A DNA stretch of 64,000 nucleotides from Cavia porcellus (Eukaryota; Chordata; Mammalia; Rodentia; Caviidae). Shown here one piece after another: positions 41,003-57,965 of the stretch (positions are counted from its first letter, which is position 1; every line of letters begins with the position of its first letter). The stretch lies in assembly GCF_034190915.1 (NCBI RefSeq), contig NW_026947484.1:76587482-76651481 (forward strand), in the 5' to 3' direction. The position numbers were made by a program, and so were the translations under genes. A model generated the notes under the pieces. The model was not told the DNA's origin, made no database searches, and was given only the letters and a program-made list of their open reading frames with translations.

Positions 41003-42111
41003 GTAAGGAAAGATGGTACTACTAGGTCTCTGTATCTGTCTCCTTTATCTCCTACCTATGTAAGTCACAGTTCTAGGTGCCTGACCTGGGATGTGCCACG
41101 TTTTAGTGATGGAAGATTTCCTCCTCAGAAAGGTGCATTTGAGCGTTCCCTCCTTCCTCTTGCTATCTTTAAGGGTCTGTCACTTGTTAAGATTCCTGAT
41201 GAAGCTGAGCTATTGACATCTCATCTGTCCTAAAAAAAAAAAAAATAGTTTTCAATAAAAATCAGTAAGCGGCAGTTGCTGTGCTGTGTTAGACAGCTTT
41301 TACTTGCCTGTGTTGTCACTCAGAAAGGAAGAGAAAGTACCATCACTCCGTGGCCCACTGAAGTAATCCACCTCCTCAGTGTGGGTTGCGTTTTGCTTAG
41401 CCCCCTGTGTTCATGGGAAAAACTGTAGGCTTTTCACCCCAGGAGTGATTCAGACGTGCCGATGCTTCCTTTCTAAGTAGAATGTTTGTTCATTGTTTGC
41501 TCCTTCTCTTCCAGTTGGCTACTTAAGCCTGTTTATCCTCCTACAGTCAGAGCAAAGCAATCAGTTGATTAATCAACAGGAAAGCAATTCTGCAGTTAGT
41601 TAAAATAACATTTACAGTGGAGTGAGTTTCCAGGGTTTATCATGATGGGGCCTGCTGTCCAAATCTTAAAAGTTTCATAGGGTAGTATGCCTCAGGAGAT
41701 TTTAGAAGTCATGCATCAGAGGAGGAATTGGTTACTTCCATGCCATATTTCACCTTGAAACTGGGAGACGGGAGAATGAATGGAGCAAAATAGCAAGAGT
41801 GGGGAAAAAAAACTAAAAATGATCAACAGCACATGTGGAGTTTCCAGTTGATTGCTATCAGTCAGAAGAGCCATGATATTTTTTAACAAGCTGATACCAC
41901 TTGGCAACCCAGGCTGTCCCTTTAAGTCAAAACCCATTTAAAAAATCAGCAGGGAGTCACATAGACCTTACACTGAACTTCTAAGCACAGGCTTTAAACC
42001 CACTAGTGACATTTCTGGAGTTTAGTCAGCAGCCTTCCCTTCACAGACATTTCGGTCGCTGGGTCTTTATGGGAACACCTTGCATCTCCTGAAATCCCAA
42101 TTGCCACCTAG
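41003..42111 (+). other. KANK1: KANK1 intron (1.1 kb)
   Basis: Donor GTAAGG, acceptor AATTGCCACCTAG. No named repeat recognised. A short A run lies at 41233-41245. Confidence 0.9.
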
Positions 42112-42357
42112 GTATGAAACAACTTCAAGTGATGATTCCAGCTCAGATGAAAGCTCTTCTTCCGAGTCAGATGACGAGTGTGATGTCACTGAGTATCCTC
42201 CTGAAGAAGAGGAGGAGGAGGAAGAGGAGAATGAAGACACTCGGGGAATGGCTGAAGGGCACCATGCAGTTAATATTGAAGGTTTCAAGTCTGCCAGGGT
42301 GGACCATGAAACACAGGTTCAAGAATGTGAACCTGAGAAGGTGGAAATCAGAGAGAG
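42112..42357 (+). CDS. KANK1: KANK1 coding exon, Ser/acidic linker
   Basis: Acceptor CACCTAG at 42105-42111, donor GTGTGG at 42358. Phase 2 in and out. It encodes [18 protein letters not shown] followed by a run of glutamates (about 42200-42240) and the conserved [16 protein letters not shown] and [12 protein letters not shown] blocks. The acidic GAA/GAG tract is a likely site of length variation between species. Confidence 0.96.
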
Positions 42358-43775
<1,418 letters not shown>

Positions 43776-43939
43776 TAGGACAGTTTTTTAAAGAAACTGT
43801 ATGTGGGCTGAGGTCAACATCTCTTTGCATATTGTGTTCTGATATGGAATGTAGGTGGTCACTAATTTTAAACAGAAAAATAACAGCACTTGCCATTTCA
43901 GTTTGGAGATTCAGAAACAAATAACAAAGAGTTACTGGT

Positions 43940-44085
43940 TGCTGGGCATGGTGGCTCAGGCCTGTGTGTAATCCCAACTCTCAGGAGGCTAAGGCAGGAG
44001 GATTGTCATGAGTTTGAGGCAAGCCTGGACTATTCCGGGAGTTCCAAGCCATGATGAACTACATAGCAAGACCTTGTCTCAATAC
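43940..44085 (+). repeat. B1-type SINE
   Basis: GCTGGGCATGGTGGCTCAGG, TAATCCCAACTCTCAGGAGG, GCAAGCCTGGACTA, a duplicated GATGAACTACATAGCAAGACC block and a TTGTCTCAATA end. Confidence 0.9.
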
Positions 44086-46139
44086 CTGCACCCCCCAGTA
44101 AAGATTACTATGGTTACAGTTAATTTGTATCCTGGCCAAGTATGTGGCTCTTTATGCACTGAAGTTTTTACGTGTGGCTTCTTTCAGGACCAGTTCCACC
44201 CACTGGGTGACAGATTCATCTTCCGTGCATTGAGAAAATACAGCATCTCACATTTAGATAATCACATACATTTGAATCTTTGCATATCAGACTTCCTGTG
44301 TTATTTGATGCTAAATACCCAAGTCTATAGCTAGTACACTATAAGGTTCTCAAGATTATACAATTATGGAATTAAAATGTTAGCACTAGAAGAGACCTAA
44401 GGAATTGTCCTGGAAAGGCACTTTCCCTCTTGTGTGAAAATCCTGTTTGCAATGCATAGCTCCTGAGCATGCTGTTAAATCCATGACTGCTGGCACAGGC
44501 ATGGGCGAGAAGCACACAGGTGCTCCTTCCCCCCGGGGGCTAGTCCAGTCCCTGTCCTGGGGTCAAGTTTGTGTCTTGTCTGAACAGCCGCCACCAGACT
44601 GACAGTGCTGGGATTAGAATCTTTCTTGAGCTTGTTTCCCTTCAGCTTTTTGTTATTCCAATTAAGGGATATAACTATCACATGGCATGTTTTTAAAAGT
44701 TTAAATGTCTTTCACATTAGTTGCTATCGCTGTAGAAACAAAGTCATCACAGCCAGCTGAGTCTGATGTTCAGTTAGTGCATGGACAAAGGAGCATGCCA
44801 GTGACATTTACAAAAGGAAATAAACAAAATCCCTGGACAGTGGGTGGCATAAAACTTCATGTTGCAGTTCTTAGTTTGTTTTTTAAGTGGTGCTGAAGAC
44901 GGAAAGCAGCAGGTCTTAGCACTTCAGGCAAGTGTTCTGTCCTAAGAAGCCCCCCAACCCCCTAGGACTCATTCAGCAGCACAAACCAAATGCTTCCTTC
45001 CACCTTCGTCACAGACAGTAAAACTATAAAATGTCACTTTGCTGTCAGCATAACACTAGGCTTCATCTTAATTTGAACTGGGTGCTTTAGGACCCCAGAT
45101 TTTATAGCTGTGGTATGTTTTTTCTTTTTTCTCAGAATATAGGGTCTCATAGTCTTTATGGACTTCACATTTTGTCACATGAATTTCTGAATGTAGTGTC
45201 TTACACTCTGTGATCCCTGCATTTTTTGTTAATTGAGTCTTCGTTGCAAAAGTGTTTAAGTATTAACTGCAAAGTACTGGTCAAGTGAGTGACCATAGTA
45301 CCGGTGTCAGATAATCCTTTCAGGACCGGGATTACTTGGTAGTCACTGAGCTAGGAATGCCAGAAAAATACAATTTCACTTTTTTCTGTGTGACAGATCC
45401 AGAGCAATAGCAATCTGACTATGATAGGACACCGTGCAAGCAAGAAGGAAATTCAGATTCTTTTCTGGCCATGACCGTTTTCAAGTGACTCACAATATGA
45501 ATAAGTTAAAACTGAATTTTCAGTTGCAGGAAAAAAGACATGAGCACTCTATAATCCCTACCCTACCTTATTAGTACAAAGAGCATTTCCTGGGTACTGA
45601 TGCTTACAATGCAGGCTGTCTGTCTCTATTTCACATATTGTTAAATGATTTTAAGGATTTTTAAAGAATAAACAAAAGCACACATAATACTAAACTGTAT
45701 GTATCATCATCTGCTATGGCATTCACCCTGGCTAATGCCCAATCTGCAGTGAACTGCGTATGTCCCAAATGGGACTTGACCATCCAGAAATCAGAACTTA
45801 TATTCATGTATCCACAGCCTAAACGGGTTAGAGTGGGGCTAGGTGAAAAATGAAATTTCTTCCGAACTTCTTTGAGTACCTGCTCCATGCATTTGAGATT
45901 AGTCAGAGTTGGTTGGCTGCATTTCGTTTCTCCACCCAGGACTGTGCAGGACTTGAGAGAGTTGGAGTTGGAAGTTCCTTGACTGGGAAGGAAACTGTGT
46001 AATTAAGGGTGGCTGGTTAATTTCTGTCTGATTTCTATGAGCAGCATTTGCACGGCCAGGCCAATTCCATAACAGTAATAGCTCAAAAGTTAAATCAAAC
46101 CTAAGTGTTTTATCTTCATCACAAACATTGTAAAGAGAA

Positions 46140-46290
46140 AGCATTTTCCCTATTTTTCAGACAGGGAAACGGAATTGCACGGTGAGTAATTTCCCAAGGG
46201 CCCACAGTTGATAAGGAGCAGAGCCCAGATTGGAACCTGAGGCTCTGACTCCAGACCCATGGCTCTGACACAGAGCTGTGTGACTAACCT
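46140..46290 (+). repeat. MIR SINE (ancient)
   Basis: TTTTTCAGACAGGGAAACGG, GTAATTTCCCAAGGGCCCAC, AGCAGAGCCCAGATTGGAACC, CTGACTCCAGACCCATGGCTCT. A canonical MIR core, ending about 210 bp before the next KANK1 exon. Confidence 0.88.
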
Positions 46291-46421
46291 CTTTTACAGA
46301 AGCTCGGATACACGCAGTTTAAAGTCAGGAGAGATGTCCGGTCTGGTTCTAAGGCAGTTCTTGGCGCTCTGGGTTGTGTTAGCTATTTTAAAGAGCAGAT
46401 CCCAACTGCACACGACTATAA

Positions 46422-46778
<357 letters not shown>

Positions 46779-46906
46779 TAACCGCGCCCAAGTTGCAACT
46801 GTCTCAGAGCAGCAGATAGAGCTCGGTCTACCCTAGACTCCTTCCAGTGTGTTTCCACGCGGCATGGCAGGGGCACTCCTTGGAGTCACATAAGAGCTCT
46901 GAGTTT

Positions 46907-46998
46907 GTTTTTTTTTTTTTAATCGGTACCGGGGATGGAGCTCACAACCGCTGCTTGTAAGGCAGTGCTTATGCCACTGAGCTAAATCCCCAGCCCCC
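46907..46998 (-). repeat. ID SINE, antisense
   Basis: Reversed poly-A tail of 14 T (46908-46921 area), GGTACCGGGGATGGAGCTC, TTGTAAGGCAGTGCTTATGCC and GAGCTAAATCCCCAGCCCC. Confidence 0.93.
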
Positions 46999-48213
46999 AG
47001 GACTCTAAATTTAAATGGAGATGAGCGACATGGATCCCAGATCTGTTTTGCAGGGAGGTTTGGGCCATTCGTACAGCAGGTCATATGCATTCGGCTGGAG
47101 TGCATAGCTCCTAGTAAGCATGACTCGTGCCCTGCTGTTGCTGAGTCACGCAGGCTTGGCTGGTCTGCCCTCCTGAGGCACAGTGCGCCTCTCGCGCCCA
47201 GAGCTGCGGTGCTTGTGCCTGGGGACTGCTCGGTTTATCCACGCACAGCAGCCACGGGGCCAGACCATGCCAGGGCAGACCCATCCTGTTCCTGCCAGAA
47301 CAGGAATCAGCATAAACACGAGGAAGTGGTGTTCTTATATATGAGCTATATTAATGAAAATGGTGCAGATTTGCCGTTCTGAGGTGCAGCCAGTGGGTGT
47401 GTTAAACGTGAAGTGCACAGACAGGCCCCCGTGAGAAATAGAGAGCTTTCAACTTTTTTAAGTAGAGCAGCTCAGTGGTCCGTATAGTCCCAAATCAAGT
47501 TAATTATTTGAAATGATTTTTACTGGTATGTGACTAATACAGAATTCACACAGATTCACTTCATGATGTAATGTCAGCCTCTGATTTAGAGTATGCAGTA
47601 AAACTGCCCAGTTTTCCTTCCTGTCAGTCCAGTGGCCCACTTTCTTCTGAGGATATTGGATTGAAGCAGCAAAGAAATCCAAAAAGATTCATCCCTTTTG
47701 TTGTGTTTAGTAAACTCATTCCCTATTTTAGGGCCCGTATTAGGGGGTTACTGCTTCCATCTGACAGGACGGCCCTTCAGGCCACCTTCCCTTCAGACTT
47801 TCCTGACTCTTTAACAGAGCGGCTATAATTTCATCCGGGGTTATGTGAAAACAGGCGGGGACATTGCAGAATCCAAAGGGCATTGCAGAAGCCAAAAGGG
47901 ACATTGCAGAATCCTCCTGAAAGGGACGGTTTTATATGCTCTCACCACCAATTAAATGATCTCAATTCCTTTTTGGGTGATTTGGGTTCATCACCTTTCT
48001 TTATGTGCTTACTTTGTACGGCTTACCATTGTAGGCTGGCCTTCTGGCTTCCTAGTTTGAGTGTAGGAGGCTTCAGCATGGACAGAACTCCATGTTCCCT
48101 GCTCCTCTACACAGCCTTTTCCTTTCCCTTCCACTTTCACCAATGCAGATACATTATCTGAAGCCATGTGGGACCTCAGGGAATGTTTCCATGGTATCTT
48201 AGCTTCTCACCTC

Positions 48214-48299
48214 CTTTTTTTTTTTGGGTGCCGAGGATCAAACTCACGACCTTGCACTTGCTGGGCAGGCGCTTATGCCGCTGAGCTAAATCCCCAGCT
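48214..48299 (-). repeat. ID SINE, antisense
   Basis: T-run tail, GGGTGCCGAGGATCAAACTC, CACTTGCTGGGCAGGCGC and GAGCTAAATCCCCAGC. Confidence 0.93.
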
Positions 48300-49136
48300 C
48301 TTTTTCCCTTTTATGACAGAAATATCCTAAACATTGATGTTTGTTCACATACAGAAGCTGCTCTCCAGTACTCACTATCCTGTCATTTCATTAGGAAGTG
48401 CTGAAGGAACTTTTGAGTGCCTCAAGGATAATTTAGCCCCTAAAGACTTCCTGAGAATTAAGAATTACAGAAGAGGAAAGAACAGGGAGGAGTTGAAGGG
48501 GAAGGAGCCAAAGGAAAAAAAAGAATTAACACGTGTCATGTGCATATACATATTCCCCATAATAAGTGTAATCATTGTGTACTACAAATACATACTACTA
48601 AAAAGCATTTTAATAGTAATTAAAAAAAAGAATTATAGAATAGCCTATCCGGTCTGTTAGTCTCTGGCAGAATCTTAGGATCTACTGCATTACACTGCTC
48701 TCTGATCACACGGCTTAGAGTTAGAAGATATGTGAGCGAAGTTCTGCTTCTTGGGATCCCACACATCAGAACAGCAGTACGTTAGGGCCCCAGAACTGTG
48801 CCGGGGAGTAGCACCATATACAGTGTTTTGTGCTCAACTTCTGCAAACCTGCCTTTGCTTTGTAGCTCATTCTACACCCTTTCTCCAGAACAGTGAGCTC
48901 TCCTGAGCACCACATCCGTGCTTCGTCTCCAGAGCAACTCTGAACTGCCTGGCTTTATAGTTCATCCACCAGGTCCCAGCAAAATGTGCTGCAGGCCGTG
49001 TACAACAGGGAGAAAGACTTGTGTTCCACATACGAAAGCTTCCCGCATTTCCTTCTCAGTCCCTCTGTCTCAGAGCACTTGGTCCTGTTTCACTGGCTCT
49101 TCTAGCATCATACTTTCCATTCCTATGTGTCTTCTC

Positions 49137-49488
49137 TTGCTGATGGGACAAAATTCCCGACACCCACAAGTTAAGGAAGGAAAGGTTTGTTTAGCTCAGT
49201 TTGCAGAGCTTTCAGTCCATAATCAGCTGGCTCCAAGGCAGAGTAGATGGCAGACACTGCAGAGGAGAAACAGCTCATGACTGGCAGAAGGTAGCACAGC
49301 AAGCACGGGGCTTGAGCAGCTTCTTTCTGCCCCTTTCCTACTCTCTCTCTAGGCCTCAGGCTCAGGGCACTACTAAACCCGTCAGTGGACCGATTAGTCA
49401 TCACACATTCTAGATTCAGCCACCTTAGAAAAGCCCCACTTTTGATCATAGGCTTTGGGGGACATCTAGACCCAAGCCAAACACTGTG
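49137..49488 (-). mobile_element. MaLR-like LTR, antisense (same family as 19379-19740)
   Basis: GCTGATGGGACAAAATTCCCG, GGAAGGAAAGGTTTGTTTAGC, TTTCAGTCCATAATCAGCTGG, CCCCACTTTTGATCATAGGC, GGGGGACATCTAGACCC. Block for block it parallels the antisense LTR at 19379-19740. It ends 54 bp before the next exon. Confidence 0.6.
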
Positions 49489-49522
49489 TATCTGCTGCTG
49501 GGGGAAGAGGGCTTCTCCCTGA

Positions 49523-52286
<2,764 letters not shown>

Positions 52287-52385
52287 GATGGCAGCACTGC
52301 ACTCTCCATAGCCCTTGAAGCAGGACACAAGGACATCGCCGTTCTCCTGTACGCCCACGTCAACTTCGCCAAAGCCCCGTCTCCG
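52287..52385 (+). CDS. KANK1: KANK1 coding exon, ankyrin repeat 5
   Basis: Acceptor CTTCTGTTTGCAG, donor GTCAGT at 52386. 33 codons, phase 0. It encodes [20 protein letters not shown] and [13 protein letters not shown], the last ankyrin repeat. Confidence 0.97.
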
Positions 52386-52928
52386 GTCAGTGTCACCACT
52401 TGGCATTGATAAATGGTCACTGCCAGACAGGCAGGTCCCCTTCCTTTGGGAACTGATAGGAGACATGGGTTTTGTGCCGATTCTGAAAATGGGAAGTTTC
52501 AGTCCAGAGCTTAAGAACTCATTTCTGTAGGAGCCAGGAGAGCAGGGGTACAGCAAAGGCTGGGCCTTGCTCATCCTGGGGAGACCGATCTCTCAGGGAA
52601 GTTTAGGCCATGCACAATTACTCAGCTGGCACAGCTGGCACAGCTGGCACAGGCCGAGCCTGTGTGTACATGTTGCCACATTCCTGGCATTATTCCTAAA
52701 GCTGACTGTGGGCAGCTTACAGTTCAGCAGTGCACCCTGAGTGGGAAGTGGACTTCCATGACAGCTGACAGGCTGAGCCTGCTGCTCAGGGACATCTGTC
52801 TCATGTTCTCAGCCCATTCTCTCCTGGTTCTGCGTGATGAGTAGTTATCAGCCGTGTTGGACCAGGCTCCAAGGTCACAGGAGACACATGTGCCTTACTA
52901 ACCCTTTTTTATCTTTCCTGGACCCTAG
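52386..52928 (+). other. KANK1: KANK1 intron (543 bp) with a decamer tandem repeat
   Basis: Donor GTCAGT, acceptor TTTCCTGGACCCTAG. The decamer CAGCTGGCAC is repeated exactly three times at 52623-52652. Otherwise unremarkable. Confidence 0.9.
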
Positions 52929-52991
52929 GGCACCCCGAGGCTTGGAAGGAAGATGTCTCCTGGTCCTGCTCACCGAGGTTCATTTGATTAA
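52929..52991 (+). CDS. KANK1: KANK1 last coding exon with stop codon
   Basis: Acceptor GGACCCTAG. It encodes the C-terminal tail GTPRLGRKMSPGPAHRGSFD followed by TAA at 52989-52991. The basic, Ser/Pro-containing tail and the FD terminus match the KANK1 C-terminus as I recall it. Confidence 0.97.
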   Translation, partial: GTPRLGRKMSPGPAHRGSFD

Positions 52992-53486
52992 TCATGTGCA
53001 AGTAGCCCTTCTTTGACATGCCACCTATAAGCTGCTAACTGTTCCTGTCGGGCTGACAGATACTGAATGTAAAAGGACTGTGCCTGAGCTCACCAGCAGC
53101 CAGAAGCATGAAGGTGCACACGAGAGGCTGAGGCTCTTGCAGAAGCAGGGCCTGCTGTGCCTGGCTATGGCTGGGAGCCTCTGCTCCATTACGTACGGTG
53201 GTAGAAACGGTAACCTCTCCCTCCCCCTTCCTCCTCCCACACAAAGGTGGCTTTGTTAATCTGGCTTTTTAAAGTGAGGAAGCCGAGGTGACTTGATTAT
53301 CAGCAACTCAGGCACCAGGCTCATCGTTTCTGGTTAAAAATAGATGGAACTCTCCAACAGTATAAAACTTCAAGGAAGTATTTCCAGTTGGTTTTATCTA
53401 GGTGGATGGATGTATTATATGACTTTTTATATAAAAGGCATCTATATGAAATTGACACAGTATTTTAAACTTTTATATTCCATAGT

Positions 53487-53492
53487 AATAAA
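53487..53492 (+). promoter_or_regulatory. KANK1: Possible proximal polyadenylation signal
   Basis: AATAAA in the 3' UTR, followed within 60 bp by moderately T-rich sequence. Could give a shorter 3' UTR. Confidence 0.4.
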
Positions 53493-53724
53493 GACACAAA
53501 GAACTCCATGTAACATGACTGCATTTTTAACAATGGCACAGACTTAATCTGTATCTGTTGATAAAGGTTGACCTGTCTTAGAGGAATTGGCTCTGAATTC
53601 GCCTCCAGAAAAACTTAGTGTAGTTCTCTGTATTTATGGATTCCTTTACACCATGCCACATGTACCTTGGTCTTGTATGTATTTAAATATTTGAAGTGCC
53701 TTAGACTCTTGCCATTATTTTCAA

Positions 53725-53730
53725 AATAAA
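53725..53730 (+). promoter_or_regulatory. KANK1: Polyadenylation signal, KANK1 distal
   Basis: AATAAA followed by TTCATTAAGCTCTTTTCC, a T/C-rich downstream element. The most likely main 3' end of the gene. Confidence 0.75.
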
Positions 53731-53745
53731 CTTTCATTAAGCTCT

Positions 53746-56455
53746 TTTCCTTCTCCCTGCCTCATCTCTGGTAGTCCTTTGCCCCGATTTTGACTTACAG
53801 GAAAGGGGGAAGCGTAGGTAGATGGCACAGTAGGGAAGAGAAATGGGCAGCGTCCAGGTCCCGGCCTCCGCGGGGCCGGTCTTCTAAGAATGCCTGTGAG
53901 CCGGGCTCCATGTCCCTAGGTGACATGTCACAGGCATTTGAAGACTGTTACACATACAGCTCATCAGCCAGGAGAGCCCCGGCTTGGTTCTTCCCAGCTA
54001 CAGGACCAGCAGGACAAACTCCTAAACCTTTTGCATCTTTCAGAGAAGACTTCCGGGAGTGGTGAAAGCGTTTCTGGCAACTGGGGCACCCCAGGCCCTT
54101 GCCTCTAGCTGCTGTCCGCAGCTCTCGGGCTCGGTTCTAGAGGGGAGAGAGCTGTGTTATCTTGAGTGCGGTCTCACACGGTGTGTACCTAACCTGGCCA
54201 GCCTGTTTGCTCAGGTAACACTGGGCACTTCATGTGCTGTTTATCTGGGCTCCTGACATGCTGTGTACACGAGCCTGATTGTGCTCAGGGGTACAGTTGT
54301 GATACGTTGAAGCACAGCTTCATACAGGGAGCCATGGGCAGCATCCCCCACTGAGGCCAGCACAGGACTCAGGGGTCCTGGTAATTGTAGCCCATGTTAA
54401 GAGGGGACCAGACTTGTAGGTAACAGGAACAATTTCCCAGGAACCTCACGCTGAAGAGTGGCTAAGGTTGAAATGCACTCCTCTCCCTGGACAACAGAAA
54501 GTTTGAGCCTGAGGCTGAGCAGAGCAGCTCGCCCTCCCACCAGGACGGCTAACGCCGTGACCAGCCTCCTGCTGAACACGGGGACGCGCTTTTCCGCTGG
54601 AATCTCACTGGGTTAGTACATGCGGCTAGCCAAGTCCCCAGGTACGTGAGTCACGGAGCTCTGGGGTATAAAGCGTCTATTCCGAGGACAGTTTCACCAC
54701 TTTACATACTGACACACTGCTTCCCCCTCGGCATGAAAAACAATTCCTCGGGGACACTCAGATGATGTCTGGGAATCTGCTTCTTAGCAGCCATTCCACA
54801 TTATTTCTCCAAGTGGCCTTCAGTCCATACTAAAAATGTGTTCCTCCCAAGTTGCGAAACCCTCTGCATAAGCTCTTTTCCAAGCAAGTTAGGGAAGGTA
54901 GGGGCAGCTGTATCCAAACCCGCAGCCCTGGATGTGATCTTTAATCTGTCCAGAGCCTGTCTCACTGTTGACATACCAGTCTGTGTGTGCTGTTTGATCA
55001 CGTTCGGTGGCATTTCTGCATCTCCTGGGGTGGGCATTTCTAGGAAGCTCAGAAACGACTGCCACAGAATTGTTGCCCTGTGCCTGTCGTTACGTAAGTC
55101 ACAGACACTAAGCAAGCAGGCAGTCTGGGAGGATTTCCCTGTGTTCATCTTTTCTTTCCCCACTTCCCCATGGAGCTGAATTAGTCCTGCTTAGGAAGAA
55201 GGCCATCAACCATTGTTCTGGCATTGAAATAATGACAATTTTCCTTTTTATTTTTTACTGAAAGCATAATATTTTTTTAAGCTCTTAGCAAGAAACTATG
55301 TCTTTCTACTTTCTGCATAAGGAAATTACTAATCATATATTTACTCTGCTCTTACTTAGCACGGTTATAATTTAGAAGCCAACCAGATCATAAAAAGGTA
55401 TTTTCAGTGCACTTTGTGGACGATGATTACCACAAAAGGATGTGGCTGAGCCACTGGCCGGTGTTCCAGTGCCTGCGCTCTCCGCCTCCCACTGCAGTCC
55501 CTGGCTCTTTCCCGGGGTGGGACTGGACAATCTCAGGCTACTCTTGGAGGTGACAGGGGAGGCAGCTATAGTGGCCCTGAGCCATCAACCTGGAATTCAG
55601 AGAAGTTTTATGAAAGGAGTTGGAGAGCAAAGGACCATTTTTGTGGGTGTACACCAAACCAGAAAAGTCTGACTTAGAGAACATTTGGGGGAGAACTGGT
55701 TTTTGTTTTTGTTTTTGTTTTTTAAAGAAGCCAGCTATCACGTCTCCTTTAATAACTTGGGTGATTGGAAGAAGATGGCAAATGGGTCCCTAATTTTCAG
55801 ATAATGGAACCTGCAATCTGGCTGAATGCCAATCCTCTACTTAAGCCAAAATAAATTCACTTGTGCCCTATTTCTGAGCCAAGGAAACCAGTTTCCCCGT
55901 TCGTGAACCACCTGCAGGGTGAGGCTGTAGGACCAACAGGATGTCCCTTCCAGCTGTGGGCAGCAGCTGCTGCTGGCCTGAGGCTGTGAGAGGTGGGGGC
56001 TGCCGGAGACCCACAGCCAGCTGCGTGGGCCACCCCCTCCCACCAGTCAGGCAGCTGAGAGGTTCTGTGGCCCTCTGTGCTGTTAGGAAATCTCTGGTAT
56101 GCCCAAGTAAACCAGTAGTGACAACAATATTCGCTAACTAGGCTGGGTCACTCACCCTCCAACCCTACCTAAATTATCGTCACCTTCTGGAAAAGCTGGT
56201 CCTCTGACAGGAAGCTCACTAGGAGCAGCCTTTGTGCTTGAGTCTGTGATACCTTCTGCCAAGACAAAAGCTCCCAAGCCTGGCTGACAAACACTAGCTG
56301 AATGAGTGTTTCAAACAGTAACTGAAGTGTGGGCTGAAGGAGAGGCCTTGGAGCTGGAGGGGCACAGGCTGCTGGTACTGGTCCAGTTCTTGACTTCGCT
56401 GGTAGCTGCACTGTTTGATGCATGATCACAATGTGAACCCATCTTCTTAGATAGG
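53746..56455. other. Intergenic stretch downstream of KANK1
   Basis: No gene recognised. A GTTTTT repeat lies at about 55698-55721. Open frames of up to 120 codons on either strand lack domain signal. In human the next gene on this side is DMRT1, but none of it is visible here. Confidence 0.5.
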
Positions 56456-56503
56456 TGTGTGTATGTTTTCTATTTTTTCTGTGTGTATGTTTTCTATTTT
56501 TTC
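56456..56503. repeat. 24-bp tandem duplication
   Basis: A unit reading GTGTGTATGTTTTCTATTTT plus TTCT occurs twice in a row (56456-56479 and 56480-56503), directly beside the antisense B1-dID. Confidence 0.85.
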
Positions 56504-56712
56504 TTTTGATAGTACTGAAAATTGAGCCAGAGCCTTTACACTGAGACTCAGCACCAACTGTCTGTCTGTCTGTCTTTCTTTCTTTCTTATGTTTTGAGAC
56601 AAGATCTTGCTAAATTATCTAAGATACTCAAACTGGGCTGCACTCATGACCCTCCTTGCCTCAGCATCTCAGAATGCTGGGATTATAGGCATGTGTGAGC
56701 CACCATGCCCCG
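56504..56712 (-). repeat. B1-dID composite SINE, antisense
   Basis: Reversed ID part (AGTACTGAAAATTGAGCCAG), a TCTG/TTTC simple repeat at 56560-56588 in the position of the B1 tail, then reversed B1 (GAGACAAGATCTTGCTAAATT, AGAATGCTGGGATTATAGG, GAGCCACCATGCCCC). Confidence 0.78.
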
Positions 56713-57169
56713 TTTCAAAGTTTTTTAATTAAAGAAAAATGAAAAAAAATCTGATGAAAAAAGATCTTGAGATGGAGTGTCGATCTCAAAGTCCATAGGA
56801 ACAAAGAGACGGGGAGCGAACTTGGCAGCTCTGCCTGTGTCATTTCTGCAAGGCTGGTACACAGCCGTGTACATGGTGAGCGCTGCGGTCCTTTCCTAAC
56901 TTGTTCTCGGATACCTACATTTGTTTCTGGGCATGAAAAGTAGACGTACTTCCTGCCCATTTCTGAAGTTAGATTGTGCCATGTGACTAGCTTTGCCAGG
57001 GAAACATCAGCGGAAGTGACGTCTACTCCAGTGTGCAGCTCACTTCCTGTCCCCAGCTGGGGAACTGAAACAGGCCTCTGAGTGCTCTCACACGTTGTGT
57101 GACAGGGAGGCCAGGGATAAGCCTTTGTTAACCCCATCGAGGTCACAGGCCCGGGTGATTCCTGAATAA

Positions 57170-57965
57170 TATGTAAGAAGAGTTTCACATCAGTGGCATT
57201 TAGAGAAATGTGAATGAAAGCAACACTGAGGTACCATGCTTCTCCAGAAAGAAGGGCCATCGTCAAGAAATCAGGTAACAACAATCGCTGGGGCAGCTGT
57301 GGGGGTGGAGACTCTTCTGCACTGGCGGTGGGAGAATGAACTACAAGACCACTGTGGAAATCAGTATGGAGGCTCCTCAAAACAAAACCCCAGAAATTTC
57401 ATTTGACCAGTTATCCTGCTAGGTATCTTTCCCAAAAGAAACGAAATCATCATATTGCAATGATACGTACATACCCATATTTATAGCAGCACAATTTGTA
57501 ATAGCTAATGTTGGAAGCCCTGATACACTGATCAACAAATGGATAACGAAAATGGGATACTCACACCATGGAGTACTCCTCTGCCATGAAGGGTAAACCC
57601 GAGGCATTTGTCTGTAAATGGATGCACCTTGGACCATAACGTGAAGCAAAAGAAATTGGGCACAGGTTTAAATTATTGCATGGTTTCTGTATATGAGACA
57701 CCCAAAATATAAATAAAGAGAAAACTAGATAATCGGAAGCAGGGAGATCTTTTTCAAATAGGAAAGAGAACAAGAGATGGAGGGGAAAAAAGCATGGGAA
57801 AAAGAATTGAAGAACAAATAGAAATACAGATTTTGCAAATGGAAAGAGAAACAAGAGTTGAAGGGAGTGAGGAGGGAAGGGAACAAAATAAAGGATGAAG
57901 ATGTGAGGTGTACACATCCAAATGCCCATGATAAACGTAATCCTGCGCTGCAGCCCTGTACTAAT
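57170..57965 (+). mobile_element. L1 LINE, 3' end of ORF2 plus 3' UTR
   Basis: GAGAAATGTGAATGAAAGCAAC, AGAAAGAAGGGCCATCGTCAAG, CTGGGGCAGCTGTGGGGGTG, ACCACTGTGGAAATCAGTATGG, GCACAATTTGTAATAGC, ATACTCACACCATGGAGTAC and a purine-rich tail. Same 3' region of L1 as at 36965-38110 but a separate, 5'-truncated insertion. No intact frame. The 221-codon minus-strand frame overlapping it is a shadow. Confidence 0.88.

Larger units (their letters stand above)
52992..53745 (+). other. KANK1: KANK1 3' untranslated region
   Basis: Non-coding sequence from the stop to just past the AATAAA at 53725. Length about 750 bp, AT-rich towards the end, no interspersed repeat seen. The exact cleavage site is not determined. 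Confidence 0.75.

Noticed and set aside
56715..57380. 221-codon minus-strand open frame
   Set aside because: It overlaps an L1 3' end and the edge of a SINE, and the translation shows no protein family.
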